37,424 bases of DNA from assembly GCA_020630225.1 (NCBI GenBank), contig JAHDBS010000006.1:1-37424 (forward strand), read 5' to 3'. Of the stretch, positions 14,400-22,139 are shown in pieces (the stretch's first letter is position 1; every line of letters starts with the position of its first letter). The notes beneath the pieces were generated by a model that searched no databases, was not told the origin of the DNA, and saw only the letters and a list, made by a program, of their open reading frames with translations. A program made the translations under genes and the position numbers. Origin of the DNA: Anaerolineales bacterium. Its GTDB lineage: Bacteria > Chloroflexota > Anaerolineae > Anaerolineales > UBA6668.

Positions 14400-16337
14400 T
14401 TATTGGCCTTGGAGCTGCTCATTTTCCATAGAAGCAATAACGCGTGCGACTTCTTCAATTGCAACGCGCTGCTTGCGATAGAGGTCTGCTTCGGACACGG
14501 CCAGCTTTAAGGCCACTTCGCGCACCTTTTTGCCTTCCATGAATTTGAGCTCGAGGATGTTGTACAACAGCCAATCTGCCGTGAATTTACGATTACCAGG
14601 CGGTTTGATTTGCTCAATTGCATCTTTCAGTAGCAACCGCAATGCATTCACTGTGCTGTCGTTATTTTGGTCTGCCAATGTCTGCACAATTTCTAAACGC
14701 AGCAAGGGGCTTTCCGTCAATTTCGGCCCACCCCAGTAATGCGTTAATGCATCTTTGACCCACTTTGCTGCATCTGGGCTTTCAAGAAGCGTGTTCTGCT
14801 GAATGGCGCGACTACCAGAGTATTGCGCTGCCGCACGTAAACGTTGCAATTCATCTACTTGGACAAGCAGCGTGTCCATCGCATCAAAGACTCGCTGTTG
14901 CAAACGCATATCTTCCAATGCTGACGCAGTTTGCGCAATTAGAATTTGCAAGGTGTCGCGTTCATCTTCGGTGAATTCATCTTCATCGATGGCTGCGGCC
15001 TCAACACCCAGTACCCCGAGCACTTCTCCAGCTTCAGCCAAACCCTCTTGGTCAGACTGTGCGCGCAATGGAAACAACCAAAATGGCTCCCACTGCAACG
15101 CATGAACACCTTCAAAAATCGAAACCGGTTGTAAATCCGCAGCAATATTGTCAGCAATTGGCAACGTTTGCGCCTCTGGCATACTTTGCTGGGCACCCAG
15201 TGAGACTTCCAAACGCGCACCATCATCGTCCATCACAGCGATAAAACCATTGGAAACATGTACAACATCACAAGCTGTTGCCAACACAATTTCCAAAAAC
15301 TGCCGAATGTCACCTGACGTAAGCAGACGTTCGTTCAAGGTTCGCAAGCGCCTCAAATCTTCGCGGTCACTCGCATTGCCATAAAAGAACCAGCGTTCCA
15401 GCGTATTTCTTGAAAGCGTGAAAGCAAATTGTGGGAGCATTGCTGCAGCCACAATCAGACTAGGTAACAGTAGCGTATTGTCAAATTCAAAACGGCGGCC
15501 CGCCCAACGAATGGTGACGTAAGTCGCAACGACAAGTGATGCCACAAACGGCCCACGGTATGTCCAACGAAACAAGCGGCTTTTCAAAATGCGGTCTGGT
15601 TGCGGCGTGCCAAAGAATGAGACCGTATAGGTCAGCACAATTAGCATTGCGCCTAAGAACCCGTTTACCAACGTTGTAATGAACAAAAAGACGGTGGGTT
15701 GCGCCACAGCAATCTGACCACCTGCTACTAGCAAGTATGGAAAGACTGCCACAGGAATGGCCAGCGAAGCCATGAGCAAGTACCCCATGCGACGGCGCGT
15801 CGCACGCGTCAGACAACGCGTATAAGCGCGGTAGATATTGACTGCGCCTAATACAATTGCTGCCCCGAATGCCAACGAGAATGGCCAGAAAATAATGCCG
15901 GGCTGTAAGTACCGCACAAACAACGTAATCACGACATCCCGCACGAGGTAGTCAGAGAAAATAGCCAGACCTGCGACCGCAATACACAATGTGTAGGCAA
16001 TCCGAATGCCAATTCGGCGTCGTCCGCGCGATGGTCGGCCAGTCAATGCCAAGAGTGCGTCTGATAAATGTAAATAGGTTGCCGGAATACCTGCAAGGCC
16101 TACCATTTGAACCTTCAGCCAAAAATTGATTTCAGGAGCTGTCTGTAAGACTGTGGCAGCAATGTCACCGAGGTACGTCACAAATACGCAGCTTAGCAAC
16201 AAGCTGAAAGACCGCGCAGCGCGATCGCGTAAATTAAATGTGAGGGTATACAACAGGAGAGACCCTGCTGTAATCAACACAGCTACGGAAATAATCTCAT
16301 TGAAGAGCGTAACCGCGTTGCTGAGAATTTCAAGCAT
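14400..16337 (-). CDS. Multi-TM membrane protein with GAF domain and C-terminal helix-turn-helix
   Basis: 645 residues. Residues 10-245 hold about seven hydrophobic segments, like the 7TM sensor module found at the N-terminus of some histidine kinases. Two more follow (about 262-280 and 290-308). A GAF domain covers about 335-475 (LLTSGDIRQFLEIVLATAC, GFIAVMDDDGA, LGVLGVEAAAIDEDEFTEDE), followed by a helical linker to about 510. The C-terminal part has FTADWLLYNILELKFMEGKK and VREVALKLAVSEADLYRKQ, which looks like a helix-turn-helix. No histidine kinase, GGDEF or phosphatase domain is present. It may be a membrane-bound one-component regulator, but this is inference. It lies between a GNAT gene and the S1 gene. 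Confidence 0.6.
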   Translation of the reverse strand: MLEILSNAVTLFNEIISVAVLITAGSLLLYTLTFNLRDRAARSFSLLLSCVFVTYLGDIAATVLQTAPEINFWLKVQMVGLAGIPATYLHLSDALLALTGRPSRGRRRIGIRIAYTLCIAVAGLAIFSDYLVRDVVITLFVRYLQPGIIFWPFSLAFGAAIVLGAVNIYRAYTRCLTRATRRRMGYLLMASLAIPVAVFPYLLVAGGQIAVAQPTVFLFITTLVNGFLGAMLIVLTYTVSFFGTPQPDRILKSRLFRWTYRGPFVASLVVATYVTIRWAGRRFEFDNTLLLPSLIVAAAMLPQFAFTLSRNTLERWFFYGNASDREDLRRLRTLNERLLTSGDIRQFLEIVLATACDVVHVSNGFIAVMDDDGARLEVSLGAQQSMPEAQTLPIADNIAADLQPVSIFEGVHALQWEPFWLFPLRAQSDQEGLAEAGEVLGVLGVEAAAIDEDEFTEDERDTLQILIAQTASALEDMRLQQRVFDAMDTLLVQVDELQRLRAAAQYSGSRAIQQNTLLESPDAAKWVKDALTHYWGGPKLTESPLLRLEIVQTLADQNNDSTVNALRLLLKDAIEQIKPPGNRKFTADWLLYNILELKFMEGKKVREVALKLAVSEADLYRKQRVAIEEVARVIASMENEQLQGQ

Positions 16338-16361
16338 CTAAGATGAGTGTGAGTTGTAAGT

Positions 16362-16398
16362 TAGGGAACCTCGCCGTGACATATCGGCGACTACCCTA
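16362..16398 (-). other. Hairpin between the GNAT gene and the multi-TM/GAF gene
   Basis: CGCCG (16372-16376) pairs with CGGCG (16385-16389), and TAGGG (16362-16366) pairs with CCCTA (16394-16398), giving a two-part stem in a 62-base gap. There is no U-tract, so it looks more like an mRNA processing or stability element than a terminator. Weak heptads (GTGTGAG TTGTAAG) lie just beside it. Confidence 0.4.
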
Positions 16399-16399
16399 G

Positions 16400-16951
16400 C
16401 TAGAGCGACAGCATGAAGTACAACGCAATGTCATTGTTGAGGTAGTAGCGTTCGTTGTAACCACTATGAACAAAGCCATGCTTTCGCAAAAAATTGATTC
16501 CGGGGTCGTTTTTCGTTTGAACTTCTGCCATGACACGTAAAGCATGGTTTTGGGAAGCCCAGTCTAAGCAGCCGTGCATTAGGGCGGTCCCCACACCTTG
16601 GCGACGATGATATTTCGTGACTACACAGTCCGCCAGGTGCAATACACCCGGTAAGGGGCTGTAATCCAGCGCAATGTACCCTTCGATGGTGTTTTCAACT
16701 TCTGCCACAATTAACACAGCGAAACGCTTCCAGTCTTTTAGGGTAACTTCAGGATCTCGCGGGAAGTTCACCCGCATTGTGCGGGGTAAGCGAATACTGC
16801 GGAAGTTGATATTTGCACTGCGGTCTTCCTCGCGAATATCCATTTGCCACACGTAGTCAGTCGTGTAGCCATGATCAAAGCGCATGAGGAGCGGCACGTC
16901 TTTTGAACGCGCAGCACGCAGGGTAATTTGGCTTTTCTTGTTGGGCAGCAT
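16400..16951 (-). CDS. GNAT-family N-acetyltransferase
   Basis: 183 residues. It opens with ITLRAARSKDVPLLMRFD, typical of the GNAT N-terminus, followed by an aromatic and charged middle. The acetyl-CoA-binding loop is HRRQGVGTALMHGCLDWA, matching the R/Q-x-x-G-x-G/A motif, preceded by the strand LHLADCVVTKYH. Late sequence NDPGINFLRKHGFVHSGYNERYY fits motif B of the fold. The substrate is unknown. It is the last gene of the run that starts at 22022 and lies 59 bases after the Ig-like protein gene. There is no Shine-Dalgarno; a TACTGT six bases before the ATG could be the -10 box of a leaderless start. Confidence 0.85.
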   Translation of the reverse strand: MLPNKKSQITLRAARSKDVPLLMRFDHGYTTDYVWQMDIREEDRSANINFRSIRLPRTMRVNFPRDPEVTLKDWKRFAVLIVAEVENTIEGYIALDYSPLPGVLHLADCVVTKYHRRQGVGTALMHGCLDWASQNHALRVMAEVQTKNDPGINFLRKHGFVHSGYNERYYLNNDIALYFMLSL

Positions 16952-17010
16952 GGTAAAACAGTAGCAGAAGTTGAGCGTTGGGTCTAGCGTTTTTTAGAAA
17001 ACTCAAACCA

Positions 17011-17736
17011 TTATTGGCCCGGTTGTCCACCAATTGTGATTGGAATGATGCAAGGTTCTGGGGCGCCACCGCTACTGTCAAACACGGTTAAACGGAATGC
17101 GTAGTTACCCGGATCTTGCAGGTCAGCATTCCAAGAACCCATGGGCCCACCATCTACTTCAGTAGATTCATTGCCCGTGTAAACAGTCAGCCAGTTTTCC
17201 CCAAGCGTTGAAAGCTCCAAAATGTAAAACGCGAAGTTATCAATATTGGCGATACCTTGCACTTCTACGACCCCTGACACAATAGCCCCTGCTAACGGGC
17301 TGGTAAGCGTTGCTTTTTCATTATCACAGCCAGGAGTGGCATCCACGACAGGCGTTGGACTTGGCACTGGCGTTGGAGTCTCTTGAATAACTGCCGTTGG
17401 TTCTCCGGGTAACCTAACAACAACTTCGGTTGGTTCAATTGTGGGGGTTGGAGATGGCAGTGCCGTGGGATAAGCACCTGATAACCCTAAGACATCAATT
17501 GCGGCTGGGGTTGTTGCGATCCAAAATGCCGAAATGCAGGATAGGCTAATCAAGACTGCAGACAACGCCACCGCTCGATTTGATGCCGCTGTTTCACGCT
17601 CAAGACCATAGGCGCTAGCAGAGTAACGTCTAGCCCAATGGAAAAGTCCACGGAGATACCAAAGCCCAACTGCGGCTAAGATCCCCATGACATAGTAACG
17701 ATATACGATTACGATGCGTAAAAGTTGTTCAGCCAA
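17011..17736 (-). CDS. Membrane protein with Pro/Thr-rich stalk and C-terminal Ig-like domain
   Basis: 241 residues. Two hydrophobic segments (about 8-32 and 55-75) are separated by a basic loop. A stalk of about 50 residues (90-140) is made of repeated PTP, PSPTP and EPT words. A beta-rich domain of about 100 residues then follows, with LTSPLAGAIVSGVVEVQGIA, FAFYILELSTLGENWLTVY and GNYAFRLTVFDSSGGAPE, as in bacterial Ig-like/fibronectin-type modules. It is probably exposed on the outer face. The start is TTG with GAGG six bases upstream, which is a convincing ribosome-binding site. The function is unknown. Its place after the MoxR/DUF58 genes and PNP suggests cotranscription only. Confidence 0.7.
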   Translation of the reverse strand: MAEQLLRIVIVYRYYVMGILAAVGLWYLRGLFHWARRYSASAYGLERETAASNRAVALSAVLISLSCISAFWIATTPAAIDVLGLSGAYPTALPSPTPTIEPTEVVVRLPGEPTAVIQETPTPVPSPTPVVDATPGCDNEKATLTSPLAGAIVSGVVEVQGIANIDNFAFYILELSTLGENWLTVYTGNESTEVDGGPMGSWNADLQDPGNYAFRLTVFDSSGGAPEPCIIPITIGGQPGQ

Positions 17737-17796
17737 TCGTTACCTCAACGCGTAATAAATAGACTACGGAAACAGAACCAACATCCGTTTGACTGA

Positions 17797-18633
17797 CTAT
17801 AGCCGCGGCAACAGCGTTTGCAACAGCTTCATTAGATTTGGAGCAATGACTTTGCCAGCCTCAATCACTTCTTCATGATTTGGCACATCACCATCGCCAA
17901 TATTACAAATATTGGTCACACCAGAGAATCCCAATACACGCATCCCTGCGTGCACAGCCGTTACTACTTCATGTGTGGTGGACATCCCAACTGCATCAGC
18001 GCCAACGGCTTGCAAAAAGCGAATTTCTGCAATGGTTTCATAGGTCGGGCCAGAAAGCGCCATGTACACCCCAGACTGCATGCCAAGCTCCAACTCCGCC
18101 GCGACATCACGCGCTAATTGCTTCAAGTCCGGATCATAAGCAAAGGTCATACTCGGAAAGCGTGGTCCAAATTCTGATAAGTTTGGCCCAAACAATGGGT
18201 TTTGCCCAATCATTCCTGGCAGGTTGATGTGATCATCAATCAACATAATATCGCCAACTGAAAAACTTTGGTTGACGCCACCCGCCGCATTGGTGATGAT
18301 CATCGTCTCCACACCCAGCAACTTCATTACGCGCACAGGTAGCCCAACCTGTTGCATGGTGTAGCCTTCGTAAAAGTGCGACCGGCCCTGCATCACAATA
18401 ACGTCATGCCCTGCCAGCTGACCAATCACTAGGCGCCCAGAATGTCCTTCAACTGTAGACACAGGCCAATGTGGCAAATCGTTATAGGAAATGTAGGTGA
18501 CATTTTCAACGGCTTCCGCCAATGGTCCAAGCCCAGACCCTAGGATCATCCCGATTTTAGGCGCGATGTCAGTGCGTGCTTGAATAGCGGCGACTGTCTC
18601 TTGATAGTCAGCCATAGTGAAATAAGTTGTCAT
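17797..18633 (-). CDS. punA: Purine nucleoside phosphorylase (inosine/guanosine type)
   Basis: 278 residues, as in trimeric PNPs. It splits purine nucleosides with phosphate to base and ribose-1-phosphate, for salvage. Seen motifs: MILGSGLGPLAEAVE (phosphate loop), TVEGHSGRLVIGQL, VMQGRSHFYEGY, MIITNAAGGVN, ALSGPTYETIAEIR (substrate Glu) and AVGMSTTHEVVTAVHAGMRV with FSGVTNICN (base-binding Asn region). The sequence GMSTTHEV is a variant of the common GMSTVPEV. The gene starts one base after the stop of the upstream membrane protein gene, with AGGA at the right distance, so it is translationally coupled. Confidence 0.95.
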   Translation of the reverse strand: MTTYFTMADYQETVAAIQARTDIAPKIGMILGSGLGPLAEAVENVTYISYNDLPHWPVSTVEGHSGRLVIGQLAGHDVIVMQGRSHFYEGYTMQQVGLPVRVMKLLGVETMIITNAAGGVNQSFSVGDIMLIDDHINLPGMIGQNPLFGPNLSEFGPRFPSMTFAYDPDLKQLARDVAAELELGMQSGVYMALSGPTYETIAEIRFLQAVGADAVGMSTTHEVVTAVHAGMRVLGFSGVTNICNIGDGDVPNHEEVIEAGKVIAPNLMKLLQTLLPRL

Positions 18634-18634
18634 A

Positions 18635-19147
18635 TTAGTTGTCCTGTTGTTTTCGCGCGAAGGCTTGCGTGCGCGAGATCACGAGTCCAAGCGTGGTCAT
18701 CAGCACTGCAACAACCCCAACAATGGCCCAAAAACTTAGTTGAATTATAACGAGTTGCGCTATTCCAATCAGCCCAATGCTGATGATGCTGACCAAGCCC
18801 ACATAACGAAGATGGTGTAGAACCTCTGCGCGCTGCGGCTGTCGCTCATACCGTTGTAGAAAGCTGGCGAGATCCCAAGTCAAAATCGCAGCGCCACCAG
18901 CTACTAAAGGCAACCAAAACTCAAGCCGAAATGCCACTGCCGCAGCCATCAGACAAATAAACAGCAGCAGACAAGTATCAGTAAGCCAGCCGCGCTGCCG
19001 CCACAAGCTAAAGCCCCACAACACGGCTAGGCCAATTACAACCGCAACGCCCCAAGGAAAGTCTGCCAATAAAAAGACAGTTACGCCTAAGGCAGTCGTA
19101 ATTGCCAATGGCACCCAGAAAAGGCCAATCGTTAATCGGTTCAGCAT
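18635..19147 (-). CDS. Small polytopic membrane protein of unknown function
   Basis: 170 residues, almost entirely hydrophobic, with about six membrane segments (near 5-27, 31-49, 54-73, 78-96, 113-135 and 138-158). A charged loop rich in Arg/Gln/His (about 98-112, LQRYERQPQRAEVLHH) divides it in two. No catalytic motif or known family is recognised. It starts three bases after the DUF58 stop and ends one base before the PNP start. It therefore belongs to the MoxR-DUF58 operon, where small membrane proteins are common. Confidence 0.75.
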   Translation of the reverse strand: MLNRLTIGLFWVPLAITTALGVTVFLLADFPWGVAVVIGLAVLWGFSLWRQRGWLTDTCLLLFICLMAAAVAFRLEFWLPLVAGGAAILTWDLASFLQRYERQPQRAEVLHHLRYVGLVSIISIGLIGIAQLVIIQLSFWAIVGVVAVLMTTLGLVISRTQAFARKQQDN

Positions 19148-19150
19148 GCG

Positions 19151-20410
19151 TTATCGAACCACCCGTTGATAGCGCCGTAACGTGTGCGCTAGCGGTTCAG
19201 CAATGTCCCAATCAATCACATCTGCCCCAGCATTACGCATCTGGCGCAAGAGGAGCTTGCGCTCTAGGCGTGCTAAAGCTTCACCCTGTGAGTTAATGTC
19301 TAGCTCCAAAAATTGTTTTTCATAGCTAATGGGATTAGGAGACACCACAAGCACGTTATAGCCCATCCCTTTGAGACGCAAGACCATGTCAATATCGTCT
19401 TTCCAAACGGGGCTGATGAAGACCAATTGCGAGTGGCGCGGAAACAACTGGGTCGGAATATTACGCAGGTTGTCAAAAACTTGGCTGTCACCAGATTTTG
19501 CACCCGCTAAATCTTGCAAAATACGCAAACGCTGCTGCTTGCCATATCCCGGAAATGTCCAACTGATAAGCCGTCCATACTGCAACAAGCCAACCCGATT
19601 GCCGGCTTCACTATATGCATTTGCTAATGCACCAGCGGCTTGGACACCATAGTCAAACAAGGTTGCATCGCCAAATTTGAACTCACTACGCTCACGCGCA
19701 TCTAAGATAATGCCAACGTCCGCGACGCGTTCTTGTTCAAACGCATTGGTATACATCCGTTGAGTTCCTTTAGAGCTCAAGCGCCAATTGATATGACGAC
19801 GGCTATCCCCCGGTTGAAAGTCACGCACACCAAAGAATTCAACACCAGATCCTGGCGTACGTGCCCGAATATTGCCCGCATATACCAACGTATTCCGCGG
19901 ACGAATAGCAGGTGCGTCTACTTGCTCAATCTTTGGTTCGACTGTCAAATGGACAGGCAACTCATGCTGCTCTTCTCGAATAATCAAGCCAAGCGGGTCT
20001 GTATAACGAATACGGACGTTTTTAGGTTCTGCTCGCCCCCTACCCGGCTTGATGGTGTACTTCAGCGTTTGCGTTTGACCCGCAAACAACGTCCCTGCCC
20101 ATGCAGTCTCGCCTTGCACAATGGTGTGATCTATTGCGAGTTCATCTTGAACACTAAAATTCGCTAGCGTACTGCCACGATTTTTGACACTTACATAAAT
20201 GTCTACCGCTTCCCCAACAGAGATCCGAGAGCGGGACATTTCACGCTCAAGATCGAGCTGCGGTTCAGGGTCATAAAAGAAAATGCTGCCTAGCAAATAG
20301 GCCAACAGTGGCAATACGAATAGCAATATCTTGCCTTGCAATGAGGCAAATGACATTAGCACAAGAAGGGAGATGAGCACTCCCAGTAGAAATAAACGGC
20401 GGGTCAGCAA
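19151..20410 (-). CDS. DUF58 domain protein
   Basis: 419 residues. Two hydrophobic N-terminal segments (about 5-20 and 26-46) anchor it. A beta-rich region of about 150 residues resembling a CARDB/Ig module follows (VGEAVDIYVSVKNRGSTLANF, TLKYTIKPGRGRAEP). The DUF58 core has FFGVRDFQPGDSRRHINWRL, the family signature, then TNAFEQERVADVGIILDARE, which begins a VWA-like fold. DUF58 proteins are coded next to MoxR ATPases and are thought to act with them, possibly in envelope or secreted-protein maturation; the exact role is unknown. The start is TTG at 20408-20410, 17 bases after the moxR stop, with no clear Shine-Dalgarno, so the first residues are uncertain. Confidence 0.9.
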   Translation of the reverse strand: MLTRRLFLLGVLISLLVLMSFASLQGKILLFVLPLLAYLLGSIFFYDPEPQLDLEREMSRSRISVGEAVDIYVSVKNRGSTLANFSVQDELAIDHTIVQGETAWAGTLFAGQTQTLKYTIKPGRGRAEPKNVRIRYTDPLGLIIREEQHELPVHLTVEPKIEQVDAPAIRPRNTLVYAGNIRARTPGSGVEFFGVRDFQPGDSRRHINWRLSSKGTQRMYTNAFEQERVADVGIILDARERSEFKFGDATLFDYGVQAAGALANAYSEAGNRVGLLQYGRLISWTFPGYGKQQRLRILQDLAGAKSGDSQVFDNLRNIPTQLFPRHSQLVFISPVWKDDIDMVLRLKGMGYNVLVVSPNPISYEKQFLELDINSQGEALARLERKLLLRQMRNAGADVIDWDIAEPLAHTLRRYQRVVR

Positions 20411-20427
20411 CTGACGAAACCGAGAGG

Positions 20428-21384
20428 TTAGTTATTCAAGACCGGTACAGCCACAGACTGGATTGCATCTTCAACCACGGCTTGCGCGGCGTTTTTACGC
20501 ATCCAGAAATCAGGCTCCAATACAATGCGATGCGCTAACGCATCCACTGCATAATGCTTGATGTCGTCTGGCACAACATAGTCGCGGCCATTCAACGCAG
20601 CATGCGCACGAGCCAGCTTCAATAATGCCAGCGACCCACGCGGGCTAGCGCCCACCACAGTACGGCGATCAGCACGTGTCGCAGTCACAAGTTCGACAAT
20701 ATAGCGCTCTAGGTCCGGATCAATGTGTACACTTTCAACTAAGGCTTGCAGCGCAGTAAAGTCTGTGACGCTTGAACACTGTTCTAACGTAAACGTATCT
20801 TGCTGACGGTTTACCCGTCCGTGCAAAATAGCAACTTCATCATCTAGGGTTGGATAACCGACAGACAGCTTGATTAGGAAGCGGTCTAACTGCGCCTCAG
20901 GCAATGGGAACGTGCCTTCATACTCCACAGGGTTTTGCGTCGCGATGACTAAGAATGGCTTCGGTAATGGATACGTTTCTGTTTCCAACGTTACCTGCTT
21001 TTCTTGCATCGCTTCTAGCAACGCAGATTGCGTTTTAGGTGCAGCACGATTGATTTCATCTGCCAGCACAATATTCGCAAACACCGGACCTTGGCGCAGC
21101 ACAAATGCATTTTCATTACGATCAAACACATAACCACCAGTAATATCACCAGGTAAAAGATCTGGCGTAAACTGAATGCGTTTGAACGAGGCACCTAAGA
21201 CCGTTGCCAAGCTATTGGCTAACAATGTCTTTCCAAGCCCCGGCAAGTCTTCTAGAAGCACATGACCGTCTGCTAAAAATGCAGCCAGCACTTTTTGAAT
21301 GACGGCATTTTTGCCCACAATGGCTTTTGAGACTTCAGCCGTAATGGTTTTTCCAAATTCAGCAACGGGTTGTATAGCAGTCAT
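20428..21384 (-). CDS. MoxR-family AAA+ ATPase paired with DUF58
   Basis: 318 residues. The P-loop segment is LLEDLPGLGKTLLANSLA (about 43-60). FTPDLLPGDITGGYVFD, Walker B NIVLADEINRAAPKTQSALLEAM (104-126) and IATQNPVEYEGTFPLPEAQLDRF follow, all typical of the MRP/RavA-like MoxR branch. It differs clearly from the CoxD-like copy at 9.3-10.2 kb. It is probably a chaperone-like ATPase for the DUF58 protein downstream. It follows the small membrane protein gene by 26 bases. Confidence 0.95.
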   Translation of the reverse strand: MTAIQPVAEFGKTITAEVSKAIVGKNAVIQKVLAAFLADGHVLLEDLPGLGKTLLANSLATVLGASFKRIQFTPDLLPGDITGGYVFDRNENAFVLRQGPVFANIVLADEINRAAPKTQSALLEAMQEKQVTLETETYPLPKPFLVIATQNPVEYEGTFPLPEAQLDRFLIKLSVGYPTLDDEVAILHGRVNRQQDTFTLEQCSSVTDFTALQALVESVHIDPDLERYIVELVTATRADRRTVVGASPRGSLALLKLARAHAALNGRDYVVPDDIKHYAVDALAHRIVLEPDFWMRKNAAQAVVEDAIQSVAVPVLNN

Positions 21385-21410
21385 TTTTAATGCGTGATGA
21401 GGGTAAAGAA

Positions 21411-22022
21411 TTAGTAAAGCGTGTCTAAATACGCCGTGATTGTAGCAATATCAGCTTCAGACAGATTTGCTTTTGCGTTACGAGATCGTGCTAAGCCTGC
21501 ATTGAGACGTGCCTGTACGTCCTTTGGTAAGTCTAACTTGGCGTTAGCGATATATTTTTTGGCGTCATTGATAGAAATCTGCTCATGTTGCGCAACGGTG
21601 TCTACCACCAGCGTAGCCACCGCACTTGCTAAGCGCCATTCGGAATATGTCCCCCGCCCAGAGTTATCAAAGTGTTGTTGCCAACTACCTAACGGACCGC
21701 CGAGGTCAATATTGTAGTCAATGTCAGTTGTCTGAATGCTTGGTACAAAGTAAAGCGCCGCTCCAAAGGCGACGGCGCATGCCATAACCAGCAAGATCCA
21801 AACAACAGGTTGAGGCAAGTAGTTGAAAGCCTGCAAGGATGACCAAGAAATGGTTAGTACAGGCCCCATCACATTACGTAATGTTGGCAACATTGCGTCC
21901 CGAATAGGCGGGATCAAATACAGCACTGCAATCAGGGCACAAAGACAAATAAGAAACGTCCGGATACGCCGAAGTATCCGTTGACGTTGTGTCACCTCTG
22001 TCTTTGCAGTGCGATTGAACAT
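21411..22022 (-). CDS. Small membrane protein leading the MoxR-DUF58 operon
   Basis: 203 residues. The N-terminus is basic (QRQRILRRIR) and is followed by two hydrophobic segments (about 21-40 and 72-92). The rest (about 95-203) is soluble and mostly helical, with DLGGPLGSWQQHFDNSGRGT and a long Ala/Asn/Lys-rich helix region. I recognise no family. It is the first gene after a strong rpoD terminator. An exact TATAAT ends six bases before the ATG, which points to a leaderless transcript. Its place suggests an accessory role for the ATPase/DUF58 pair. Confidence 0.75.
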   Translation of the reverse strand: MFNRTAKTEVTQRQRILRRIRTFLICLCALIAVLYLIPPIRDAMLPTLRNVMGPVLTISWSSLQAFNYLPQPVVWILLVMACAVAFGAALYFVPSIQTTDIDYNIDLGGPLGSWQQHFDNSGRGTYSEWRLASAVATLVVDTVAQHEQISINDAKKYIANAKLDLPKDVQARLNAGLARSRNAKANLSEADIATITAYLDTLY

Positions 22023-22028
22023 ACTATG

Positions 22029-22034
22029 ATTATA
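22029..22034 (-). promoter_or_regulatory. TATAAT box predicting a leaderless mRNA for the MoxR-DUF58 operon
   Basis: An exact -10 box on the minus strand is followed by six bases (CATAGT) and then the ATG at 22020-22022. Transcription would therefore start at or next to the A of the start codon. No Shine-Dalgarno could fit. The -35 position falls in the arm of the rpoD terminator and has no TTGACA-like match. Confidence 0.6.
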
Positions 22035-22043
22035 CGCGGTAAC

Positions 22044-22078
22044 AAAAACGCGCAGATGTAATTCATCTGCGCGTTTTT
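22044..22078 (-). terminator. Strong bidirectional terminator after rpoD
   Basis: A perfect 15-bp stem (22044-22058 with 22064-22078) is made of ACGCGCAGATG and its complement with A5/T5 ends, around a five-base loop. It lies 62 bases after the rpoD stop and just before the next promoter. Confidence 0.95.
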
Positions 22079-22139
22079 CGTATGATTATTGGGTTATGTC
22101 TAACTACCCGACAGAGATTGCTCTGCTGTTTCGTTCTTT

